NCBI RefSeq assembly: GCF_017808105.1
Contig: NZ_JADBHF010000013.1
Span: 1-64,000 of the forward strand
Source of the DNA: Brevibacterium renqingii
GTDB lineage: Bacteria; Actinomycetota; Actinomycetes; Actinomycetales; Brevibacteriaceae
Reading direction: 5' to 3'
DNA: 64,000 nt
This document shows positions 9,880 through 17,032 of this stretch, in pieces. The notes beneath the pieces were generated by a model. That model had not been told where the DNA came from. It searched no databases and saw only the letters and a list, made by a program, of their open reading frames with translations. Positions within the stretch are counted from its first letter, which is position 1; each line of letters opens with the position of its first letter. The position numbers and the translations under genes are program-made.

Positions 9880-12108
9880 TCAGGGGCGGGGGTCGGTGTC
9901 GGTATCGGCAACGTCCGAGATCGAGTCGCTTGCATCGCCGGCGCCGGACGTCGACTCCGGCTCCGCCTCGGCATCGGGCTCCGCCGCGGTGCCGGTTTCG
10001 GATTCGGAGTCTGCGGCGGGGTCCGCATCGGAGTCGGCATCCGGGGTCCACCCATCGGCCCATTCGCCGGTCACATAGTCGAAGCCGACGGGCTCGCCGT
10101 TCTCATCGGTGCGCTGGTACCAGCCGGTGTAGTCCTCGTGTTCGGAGTCGATCCCGCCGTTGGCGCCGTCACCGGGCTCGGTGGGCACGACCTGGAGCGC
10201 GAAGTCGTCACCATAGGCATCGGCACCGGTGACCACTGCGTTGTCCACCGCGTTGAGCGCATACTGTCGGCGCAGCGCCAGCGGGTCAGTGCGCAGCTCC
10301 TTGAACCAGGCGAGGATGATGAAGAGCATGACGATCGCGAACGGCACCGCGGTGACGATGACGAGCTGCTGCAGTCCCTCGAGGGCGCTGGCGTCGCCGA
10401 GGAGGAGCATCACCACGGCGATTCCCGACATGACCAGTCCCCAGAAGACGACGACCCATTTCTTCGGCTCCTGATCACCGCGACTGGTGAGCATGCCCAT
10501 GACGACCGAGGCCGAATCCGCCGAGGTGATGAAGAAGATCGCAAGGACGACGATGACGACGAACGGCAGCCATTCGACATAGGGCAGGTTGTCGATGAGG
10601 GTGAAGAACACCTCGGGGGCTTCCATGCTGTCGGTGAATCCTGCGGCTCCGTCGCGATACATCGAGATCGAGGTTCCGCCCATGATGCCGTAGGCGACGA
10701 AGAGCAGAGCCGAGGGGATGAAGATCGTGCCGAGGATGAACTGGCGGATGGAGCGACCGCGGGAGATGCGGGCGATGAAGGTGCCGACGAACGGCGACCA
10801 GGAGATCCACCAAGCCCAGTAGTAGACGGTCCACACCGACTGGAACTCCTGCGTCTCGCCGCCCCAGGACAGGGACCGGCCCATCATGTCGAACATCGAA
10901 CCCAGGTATTCCATGAGCGCCGAGGGCAGCAGGTTGAACAGGAACAGGGTGGGTCCGAGGAACAGCACGAGTGCGACGATGCCGACGGTGAGGACGATGT
11001 TGATGGACGAGAGGTAGCGGATGCCGCGTGAGACGCCGGAGACCGCTGAGACGATGAAGCCGATCGTGAGCACGAGGATGATGACGACGAGCATATTGTT
11101 CGTCATCGGCCCCGCACCCGAGACGATGCTGACGCCGGTGCCGATCTGCATGGCCGCGATGCCCAGGGCCGCGGCCGTGCCGAAGAGGGTGGCGACGATG
11201 GCGAAGATGTCGACGAGTTTGCCGGCGAAGCCCTCGGACCGGCGTTTGCCGAAGAGGGTGACGAAGATCGAGGACAGCAGCAGGGAGCGGCCTCGGCGGT
11301 AGGCGGCATAGGCGATGGCGCCGCCGACGAGGGCATACATCGCCCAGGCGTGGAAGCCCCAGTGGAAGTAGGTCTGGGCCATCGCGCCGTGGAGCGCCTC
11401 GGTGGTCTCGGGGTCGTTCGTCAGCGGCGGCGGCGTGACGAAGTACGTCAGCGGCTCAGAGGGCCCGAAGAAGAGGACTCCGATGCCGATGCCGGCGGCG
11501 AAGAGCATCGCGACCCAGGAGAAGGTGCTGAATTCGGACTTCTCACCGTCCTTGCCCAGGGGAATCTTGCCGTAGGGCGAGAAGGCGAGGATGAGGAGGG
11601 CGACGAGCACGATGATGGCGACGAGGTTGAAGAACCAGCCGACGTTGAGGGTGGCCCAGTCGTAGGCTGCCTGAGCGACGCCGGCGACGCTGCCGGGGCT
11701 TGAGATGCCCCAGATGACGAAGGCGACGGTGAGCGATCCGGCGATCGCGAAGATGATCTTGTCCAGCGAGTAATGGCGCCGCTGCTCGTCGATGGCGATG
11801 CCGGGGACGAGGATCGGGTGGGTGTCATGCGGGTAGTGGGAGTTCGCCTGCTCGGCCGCTGCGGAATCGGGCACGCGCGGACGCCGGTAGTCGAACTTGC
11901 CGAGATTGCGGCCGGTCTCCCGGCTCACGCGTTTGGTCTCGGCTCCGACTCGTCGGGCGTCGGCCTTGATCCGCTCCCGGGGTGCGCGAGGAGACTCGCT
12001 CGCGGACTGGGTGTGTTCGGCGGGCTGGGTGCTGTCGGGGGCGTGGCCGCTGTCGGCACCGATAGTCTGCGGGGCCTGATCGCTCCCGGGTCTGAGATCG
12101 TCTTTCAT
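9880..12108 (-). CDS. BCCT family choline/betaine-type transporter
   Basis: The protein (742 aa) is a betaine/choline/carnitine transporter with 12 membrane segments. The family signature is WAWWISWSPFVGTFIARISR and the substrate-site motif is AAGIGIGVLFFGPSEPLTYF. It has a hydrophilic N-terminal extension of about 100 residues and a long C-terminal cytoplasmic tail. The tail ends in an acidic, Asp/Ser/Ala-rich low-complexity stretch; regulatory tails are common in this family. The ATG at 12108 is preceded by AGAAAGAG; an ATG 6 codons upstream lacks a ribosome site. The sulfatase follows immediately, so choline-O-sulfate, choline or betaine uptake is the likely role. Confidence 0.9.
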   Translation of the reverse strand: MKDDLRPGSDQAPQTIGADSGHAPDSTQPAEHTQSASESPRAPRERIKADARRVGAETKRVSRETGRNLGKFDYRRPRVPDSAAAEQANSHYPHDTHPILVPGIAIDEQRRHYSLDKIIFAIAGSLTVAFVIWGISSPGSVAGVAQAAYDWATLNVGWFFNLVAIIVLVALLILAFSPYGKIPLGKDGEKSEFSTFSWVAMLFAAGIGIGVLFFGPSEPLTYFVTPPPLTNDPETTEALHGAMAQTYFHWGFHAWAMYALVGGAIAYAAYRRGRSLLLSSIFVTLFGKRRSEGFAGKLVDIFAIVATLFGTAAALGIAAMQIGTGVSIVSGAGPMTNNMLVVIILVLTIGFIVSAVSGVSRGIRYLSSINIVLTVGIVALVLFLGPTLFLFNLLPSALMEYLGSMFDMMGRSLSWGGETQEFQSVWTVYYWAWWISWSPFVGTFIARISRGRSIRQFILGTIFIPSALLFVAYGIMGGTSISMYRDGAAGFTDSMEAPEVFFTLIDNLPYVEWLPFVVIVVLAIFFITSADSASVVMGMLTSRGDQEPKKWVVVFWGLVMSGIAVVMLLLGDASALEGLQQLVIVTAVPFAIVMLFIILAWFKELRTDPLALRRQYALNAVDNAVVTGADAYGDDFALQVVPTEPGDGANGGIDSEHEDYTGWYQRTDENGEPVGFDYVTGEWADGWTPDADSDADPAADSESETGTAAEPDAEAEPESTSGAGDASDSISDVADTDTDPRP

Positions 12109-12132
12109 ACGCTGGCTCTTTCTCATGCACGT

Positions 12133-12169
12133 GTGTCATGCGATCGGACACGGACCGCATGGCACACTC
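12133..12169. promoter_or_regulatory. Imperfect inverted repeat upstream of the BCCT-sulfatase operon
   Basis: GTGTGTCATGCG (12133-12144) and CGCATGGCACAC (12158-12169) are complementary at 11 of 12 positions with a 13-bp spacer. The element lies 25 bp upstream of the BCCT start codon. Its size and place suit a dimeric repressor operator (BetI/TetR type), but no regulator gene adjoins the operon, so this is an inference. Confidence 0.45.
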
Positions 12170-12606
12170 GGCATCGCCTGCTGACATCGAATGGTCAGCA
12201 CGGCGGATGCGGGCAGGGAGTCAGGCGGTCCGAAGGTTCACTGAGTGGTCGGAATATCGGCGGTCTTTCCGCCGGGCCTCAGGGCTCTCCGCCGCACCAG
12301 CCGATGGCCGCGAGCTCCCAAGAGTCATTGGCGAAGCCTAAGGTGGGTCGCAGCCGATTCGGGGTCGGGCGAAGTCCTTTCGGGGTCGATCGTCCGCAGA
12401 GCTGCGGGACGAGATCACCGAAAATGGGCATACTCTCGGACGATAACAGCTTCCTGAATGCTTCTCAATGAAGTCCTGAAAGCGTCCCGGACCATGCTGT
12501 CCCTGCCGGTCGTTGCTGCCCGTGCCGTTCGCTGTCGGTCGGCCGTCCGGCTCGTGCCCGATCCCGGGAGTGCAGAGATAAGGATCACAGGGCGTATCGG
12601 CCGGCT
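12170..12606. other. Intergenic stretch without a supported gene
   Basis: The rest of the 498-bp gap between the BCCT gene and the SMR pair shows no frame with both a ribosome site and a recognisable product. It probably carries the promoter of the leftward BCCT operon and the end of the SMR operon. Short GGCGG/CCGCC stems near 12261-12275 are the only structure seen. Confidence 0.5.
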
Positions 12607-12921
12607 TCAGCCCGTTTCGACGAGGATGACGCCGAGGACGATGAGTCCGATGCCGATCAGGGCCCGCCGGGTCAGCGGGTCCTTCCAGATCACTCGCGAG
12701 AGCAGGCACACGAGCGCGACGCCGCAGGCGGCCCACAGCCCATAGGCGACTCCGAGCGGCATGCCCGCCGCAAGAGTGCGCCCGAGGAAGATGAAGGCTG
12801 CGGTGTAGCTGATGGCGACGGGGATGAACCAGATCTTGCGCTGGAGTCCGGCGCTGGCGCGCAGGCACAGGGTGCCGGCGACCTCGCTGAGGATGGACAG
12901 GGACAGCCACAGCCAGCTCAT
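12607..12921 (-). CDS. SMR family multidrug efflux subunit (second of a pair)
   Basis: This 104-aa protein has the four-helix layout of small multidrug resistance pumps. The membrane-embedded Glu lies in WLSLSILSEVAGTLCLRAS (helix 1). The helix 3 segment is AYGLWAACGVALVCLLSRV and the C-terminal dimerisation helix is IGIGLIVLGVILVETG. Its ATG overlaps the stop of the preceding SMR gene by 4 bases (ATGA), which points to coupled translation and an obligate heterodimer of the EbrAB/YkkCD kind. Cationic drugs or polyamines are plausible substrates. Confidence 0.9.
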   Translation of the reverse strand: MSWLWLSLSILSEVAGTLCLRASAGLQRKIWFIPVAISYTAAFIFLGRTLAAGMPLGVAYGLWAACGVALVCLLSRVIWKDPLTRRALIGIGLIVLGVILVETG

Positions 12922-13277
12922 TCGCCCGCCCCCGTCTCCACGGCCTCGGGTTCGTCAGGGGAACCGGACTCGACGAGGACGACGCCGACGATGATGATCG
13001 CGATGCCGATGATCGCCCCGATGCCGAGCGCATCGCCGAAGAACACCAGGCCGAGCATCGCAACGAGTGCGACTCCGCTGGCCGACCAGGTGGCGTAGAC
13101 GGCGCCGAGCGGCATTCCGATCCGCTGGGTGAGGCCGAGGATGAAGAACGCCGTCGCGTAGAAGAGCACGACACCGGGGATCCAGATGGGCTCGTCCACG
13201 GCGGCGCGCAGCATCAGGGTGGCGGCCACCTCGGCGAGGATCGCCCCGATGAGGAGCAGCAGTCTGCGGGCGGTCAC
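12918..13277 (-). CDS. SMR family multidrug efflux subunit (first of a pair)
   Basis: A 119-aa SMR protein whose helix 1 contains the essential Glu in LLLIGAILAEVAATLMLRAA. AVYATWSASGVALVAMLGLV forms helix 3, and helix 4 ends in a short acidic tail (SGSPDEPEAVETGAGE). The start is GTG at 13277, overlapping the TetR stop by 4 bases (GTGA). The chain TetR, SMR1, SMR2 is thus one tightly coupled operon. The acidic tail is absent from the partner, which fits the charge asymmetry that fixes opposite membrane orientation in paired SMR pumps. Confidence 0.88.
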   Translation of the reverse strand: MTARRLLLLIGAILAEVAATLMLRAAVDEPIWIPGVVLFYATAFFILGLTQRIGMPLGAVYATWSASGVALVAMLGLVFFGDALGIGAIIGIAIIIVGVVLVESGSPDEPEAVETGAGE

Positions 13278-13834
13278 GATGTCCCCTCGTTCTTCTCGGC
13301 CGCGTCGATGAAGCCGAGCGCATGCTCGCGCACCGCCGCGAGGTCGTCGGAGGGGAAGACACCGGTGGCTTCGGACATCCAAGCACCATCGGCGCAGAAC
13401 CGGGCCGCAGTCAGCAGCGAGACCACACGCTGATCGAGGCCACCGGTGTCGAACCACGGACTCAGGTGGCGGCTCCACGCCTGCGCGAGCTTCGGGTGGT
13501 AGAGCGCATCGGAGAAGATCCAATAGTCGCCGCGGGAGACCTCGGCGGTGGTCGCGACCGCGACATAGGCACGATGTCGCTCGAAGCACGTCAGCTCAGC
13601 GCTCGTGCGTCCGGTGTGCTCGCGAAGCCGCCGCGCCCACTCCTCGGCGGCGTGGTCGACCAACCCGAGCATGAGAGCTTCCTTCGTGGGGAAGTGATAC
13701 ATCAGCCCGGGCTTGGTCAGCCCCGCTTCGTGCGCAACCGATTCGAGCGAGACGGTCACTCCCTGCACCGAGTCGTGGGACTCGGCCAGTGCCTTCGCGG
13801 CTCGGAGAATCCGTTCCCGTGCGTCTTTTGCCAT
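13274..13834 (-). CDS. TetR family repressor of the SMR pair
   Basis: The 186-aa protein begins MAKDARERILRAAKALAES and has the TetR helix-turn-helix SLESVAHEAGLTKPGLMYHF with the usual FPTKEAL continuation. The C-terminal half is a ligand-binding/dimer domain. ATG 13834 is preferred over an upstream ATG because the operator palindrome lies between them, at 13844-13863. It heads the SMR operon and most likely represses it and itself, being released by a pump substrate. Confidence 0.9.
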   Translation of the reverse strand: MAKDARERILRAAKALAESHDSVQGVTVSLESVAHEAGLTKPGLMYHFPTKEALMLGLVDHAAEEWARRLREHTGRTSAELTCFERHRAYVAVATTAEVSRGDYWIFSDALYHPKLAQAWSRHLSPWFDTGGLDQRVVSLLTAARFCADGAWMSEATGVFPSDDLAAVREHALGFIDAAEKNEGTS

Positions 13835-13843
13835 GCGCCCGAC

Positions 13844-13863
13844 TTTACCAACCGGTCGGTAAA
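13844..13863. promoter_or_regulatory. TetR operator for the SMR operon
   Basis: TTTACCAACCGGTCGGTAAA is a 20-bp near-perfect palindrome (one symmetric mismatch pair) centred on ACCGGT, 9 bp upstream of the TetR start codon. ACCNACCGGTNGGT-like sites are typical TetR-family operators. Confidence 0.75.
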
Positions 13864-13905
13864 GTAAGCCAGGCGAACCCATCGACGGAAATGACGACAG
13901 CAGGT

Positions 13906-14697
13906 TCAGTTGAGCAGTGCCCGGTCCCCCAGACTTGCACCCTTGAGCTTCGAGAATTCTCCGAGCAGAGTCTCGACGGTCAGATCCTTCTTCTCCTCGG
14001 CCGTGGCCTGGTAGATGATCTGGCCCTCGTGCATCATGATCAGCCGGTTGCCCAGCGCGATCGCCTGCTCCATATTGTGGGTGACCATGAGCGTGGTCAG
14101 CCCATCGTTCTCGACGATCTTCTTCGTCAGCGCCGTCACCAGCGCGGCGCGCTGCGGATCGAGGGCTGCGGTGTGTTCGTCGAGCAGCAGGATCCGCGGT
14201 TGGGTGAAGCCGGCCATGAGCAGGCTCAGCGCCTGGCGCTGCCCGCCCGAGAGCAGTCCGACCTTCGTCTTCAGTCGGTTCTCGAGACCGAGTTCGAGCG
14301 TGGCCAGCTCGTCCTGGAAGTGCGCACGTCGCGCCGAGGTGGTGCCCGGTCCCAGCCCGCGAGTCTGGCCGCGCTTGAGCGCCAGGGACAGGTTCTGCTC
14401 GATCGTGAGGTCGGGTGCGGTGCCGGCCATCGGGTCCTGGAACACTCGCCCCAGGTACTTCGCCCGTCTGTATTCGGGCATGCGAGAGACCTCGGCGCCG
14501 TCGATCGCGATCGACCCCGTGTCGATGGGAAGCCGACCGGAGATCGTGTTGAGCAGCGTCGACTTGCCGGCCCCGTTTGAGCCGATGACAGTGACGAAAT
14601 CCGATTCCTCGAGTTCGAGTGACAGATGTTGCAGAGCCTTGCGCTCATTGACCGTGCCGGGGAAGAAGGTCTTGGAGATGTTGTCGATCTTGAGCAT
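13906..14697 (-). CDS. ABC transporter ATP-binding protein (TrpXYZ-like importer)
   Basis: A 263-aa ATPase with Walker A in VTVIGSNGAGKSTLLNTISG, signature LLSGGQRQALSLLMA, Walker B ILLLDEHTAALDP and switch His in TLMVTHNMEQAI. It is the last gene of a three-gene operon, 5 bp after the permease. This set of substrate-binding lipoprotein, single permease and ATPase matches the family that includes the tryptophan/tyrosine importers of Firmicutes. The substrate here is unproven. In Walker B the catalytic Glu is followed by His (DEHTAALD), as is normal for this subfamily. Confidence 0.9.
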   Translation of the reverse strand: MLKIDNISKTFFPGTVNERKALQHLSLELEESDFVTVIGSNGAGKSTLLNTISGRLPIDTGSIAIDGAEVSRMPEYRRAKYLGRVFQDPMAGTAPDLTIEQNLSLALKRGQTRGLGPGTTSARRAHFQDELATLELGLENRLKTKVGLLSGGQRQALSLLMAGFTQPRILLLDEHTAALDPQRAALVTALTKKIVENDGLTTLMVTHNMEQAIALGNRLIMMHEGQIIYQATAEEKKDLTVETLLGEFSKLKGASLGDRALLN

Positions 14698-14702
14698 GGT
14701 CC

Positions 14703-15686
14703 TCAGCCCTCTTTCCCGGCCCCTGCGCCGGCGGCCCCGGCCGGGACTTCGGCGATCTCAGCGGGGTCCTTCATGTCCGTGGTTCCCTGCGGCACTGTCG
14801 CCGGGGCGCGGTTTCCGCGGCCGCGCAGTGAGGGGATCCGTTTGAGGAAGCCCCATCTGGGCAGCAGCAGGGCAATGACGACGAGCAGTGCGGTCGTCAG
14901 CTTCATATCGTTGGTGTCGAGTCCGGCTCGCAGGGCGAGGAAGATGATCAGCCGGTAGAAGACCGAGCCGAGGAGGGCACCGAGGCTGGACATGAAGATA
15001 TTGCGGTTGCCGAACACGGCCTGACCGAGGATGACTGATGCGAGTCCGACGAGGATGAGCCCGATGCCCATGCTGATGTCGGAGAAGCCCTGGTACTGGG
15101 CGACGAGGGCACCGCAGAGGGCGACGAATCCGTTGGACAGGGCCAGCGTGAGCATCGTCGAGTTGTCGGTGTTGACGCCGAGGCTGCGGATCATCTCCTT
15201 GTTGTTGCCGGTAGCCTGGATGGCCAGTCCCAGGTCGGTGGTGAGGAACCAGTCGATGGCGAACTTGAGCACCAGGGTGAACACGATCAGGATGGCGATC
15301 GAGATCCAGGTGCCCAGCCACATGTTCTCCCGCAGCGGGGTGAACACGGTGTCCTCTCGCAGCAGCGGCAGGTTCGCCTTGCCCATGATCCTCAGGTTGA
15401 TCGACCACAGGCCGATCATGGTGAGGATGCCCGCGAGCAGACCGTCGATGCCGCCCTTGGTGTGGAGCAGACCGGTGATGTAGCCGGCGATGAGTCCGGC
15501 GCCGATCGCAGCGGCGGTGGCCAGGAAGGGGTTGACTCCGGCGATGATGAGGGAGGCTGCGGTGGCGCCGCCCGTGGTGAAGCTTCCGTCGACGGTGAGA
15601 TCTGGGAAGTTGAGGACCTTGAAGGTCAGATAGACCCCGAGCGCCATCGCGCCGTAGATGAGCCCGAGCTCCAATGCTCCGAACAT
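14703..15686 (-). CDS. ABC transporter permease (TrpXYZ-like importer)
   Basis: The 327-aa protein has about eight hydrophobic segments, and its N-terminus MFGALELGLIYGAMALGVYLT and FPDLTVDGSFTTGGATAAS match the branched-chain/TrpY-type permease family. The cytoplasmic coupling region is around TTDLGLAIQATGNNKEMIRS. The C-terminus is an Ala/Gly/Pro-rich cytosolic tail. It lies between the lipoprotein gene (95 bp upstream) and the ATPase. Confidence 0.88.
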   Translation of the reverse strand: MFGALELGLIYGAMALGVYLTFKVLNFPDLTVDGSFTTGGATAASLIIAGVNPFLATAAAIGAGLIAGYITGLLHTKGGIDGLLAGILTMIGLWSINLRIMGKANLPLLREDTVFTPLRENMWLGTWISIAILIVFTLVLKFAIDWFLTTDLGLAIQATGNNKEMIRSLGVNTDNSTMLTLALSNGFVALCGALVAQYQGFSDISMGIGLILVGLASVILGQAVFGNRNIFMSSLGALLGSVFYRLIIFLALRAGLDTNDMKLTTALLVVIALLLPRWGFLKRIPSLRGRGNRAPATVPQGTTDMKDPAEIAEVPAGAAGAGAGKEG

Positions 15687-15781
15687 GGGTTTCCGTTCAT
15701 ATGGTGTGTAGTGGTTCGTGCTGGCCCGAGGCCGCCGACAGCACTGCCGACGACCACGGGGCCGATCGCCTCAGGTGAAGG

Positions 15782-16768
15782 TCACTCGATGACGTTGTCA
15801 GCTTCGTCGATGAGCTTCTTCGGGATCTCCACGCCCTGGGCCTTGGCGGCCTTCGGGTTGACGACGAGTTCGAGGTTCGAGCTCGTCTCAACAGGCATCT
15901 CGGCCGGCTTCTTCCCGTCCTGCAGGATCTTCAGAGCCATCTGCCCTGTCTGTTCGCCGAGCTTCGTGTAGTCGATGCCGCGGGTGATCGCCGCGCCCTG
16001 TTCGACCTGTCCGGCTTCGGATCCGACGAGCAGAGCCTTGTTCTTCTCAGCCGCCTGGACCATGGTCGATACGGCCGAGACGACGTTGTTGTCGGTGGGC
16101 ACGTAGTAGGCGTCGACCTTGCCGAGCGAGCCGACGGCCTGGGCCAGTTCGCCCGAGTTCGCGATCGTCGCCTCCTTGATCTCCACCCCGAGGTCCTTGG
16201 CCGACTCCTTCGCGAGGTCGACCTGCACCTGGGAGTTGACCTCACCGGAGCTGTAGACGATGCCGACGGTCTTCGCATCGGGCTTGAGATCCTTGACCAG
16301 CTTGAGCTGCTCGGCGACCGGGTTGAGGTCAGAGGTGCCGGTGACGTTTCCGCCGGGCTTGTCAGCGGTGTCGACGAGCCCGGCTTCCTCGGCGTCGGTG
16401 ACGGCGGTGAAGAGCACGGGCACGTTCGTGATCGCCTGTGCCGCGGCCTGCGCGGCCGGGGTGGCGACGGCGAGGACGAGATCGAAGTCCCCGTTTGCGA
16501 AGGTCTGGGCGATCGAGGTGGCGTTGGCCTGCTCGCCCTGAGCATTCTGCTCATCCCATTCGACCTCGACTCCGGCGTCCTTGAACGACTTCTTGAAACC
16601 TTCGCTGGCGGCGTCGAGCGCTGGGTGCTGGACCAGCTGCGAGATGCCGATCTTGTACGACTCGTCCTGACCGCCGCCGTCGCCTCCGCCGTCACCGCCG
16701 GAGCAGGCCGAAACCGCAAGTATCGAACCGACCGCCACCATCGCTGTGGCCAATTTCCTGAGACGCAT
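15782..16768 (-). CDS. ABC transporter substrate-binding lipoprotein (TrpX-like)
   Basis: A 328-aa exported lipoprotein: signal peptide MRLRKLATAMVAVGSILAV ending in lipobox VSAC with Cys22. A Gly/Asp linker follows, then a periplasmic-binding domain (KIGISQLVQHPALDAASEGF, VPVLFTAVTDAEEAG, AYYVPTDNNVVSAVSTMV). These are hallmarks of the TrpX/pfam04392 family. ATG 16768 has AAAGGGGAG 5 bp upstream. First gene of the importer operon; an aromatic amino acid or related small ligand is plausible but cannot be read from the sequence. Confidence 0.9.
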   Translation of the reverse strand: MRLRKLATAMVAVGSILAVSACSGGDGGGDGGGQDESYKIGISQLVQHPALDAASEGFKKSFKDAGVEVEWDEQNAQGEQANATSIAQTFANGDFDLVLAVATPAAQAAAQAITNVPVLFTAVTDAEEAGLVDTADKPGGNVTGTSDLNPVAEQLKLVKDLKPDAKTVGIVYSSGEVNSQVQVDLAKESAKDLGVEIKEATIANSGELAQAVGSLGKVDAYYVPTDNNVVSAVSTMVQAAEKNKALLVGSEAGQVEQGAAITRGIDYTKLGEQTGQMALKILQDGKKPAEMPVETSSNLELVVNPKAAKAQGVEIPKKLIDEADNVIE

Positions 16769-17032
16769 GCTACTCCCCTTTGAAAACTCGGTCCGCTGAT
16801 GCGGATCCGTCACGAAGTCTGCGCCCGATGCCACCGCCCTTCGCACGCGATGGAGTGGTGACTGCGCAGTCGAGTGATGCGGCGTTCCGGCTCAGACCGT
16901 CCTGAGTCCATGACGTGCATCACTTCGAATGTGATGATATCCACTGTATGGCCCGGCCCTGACACCGGGTGCCGATTGGGGGTTTTGGGGACAATCGTCC
17001 CAGTATCGTTATCTCACGCGACAGACGTCCTA

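Noticed and set aside
8220..10232. Plus-strand frame opposite the sulfatase and the end of the BCCT gene
   Set aside because: No signals or motifs; the opposite strand has the formylglycine motif and BCCT signature.
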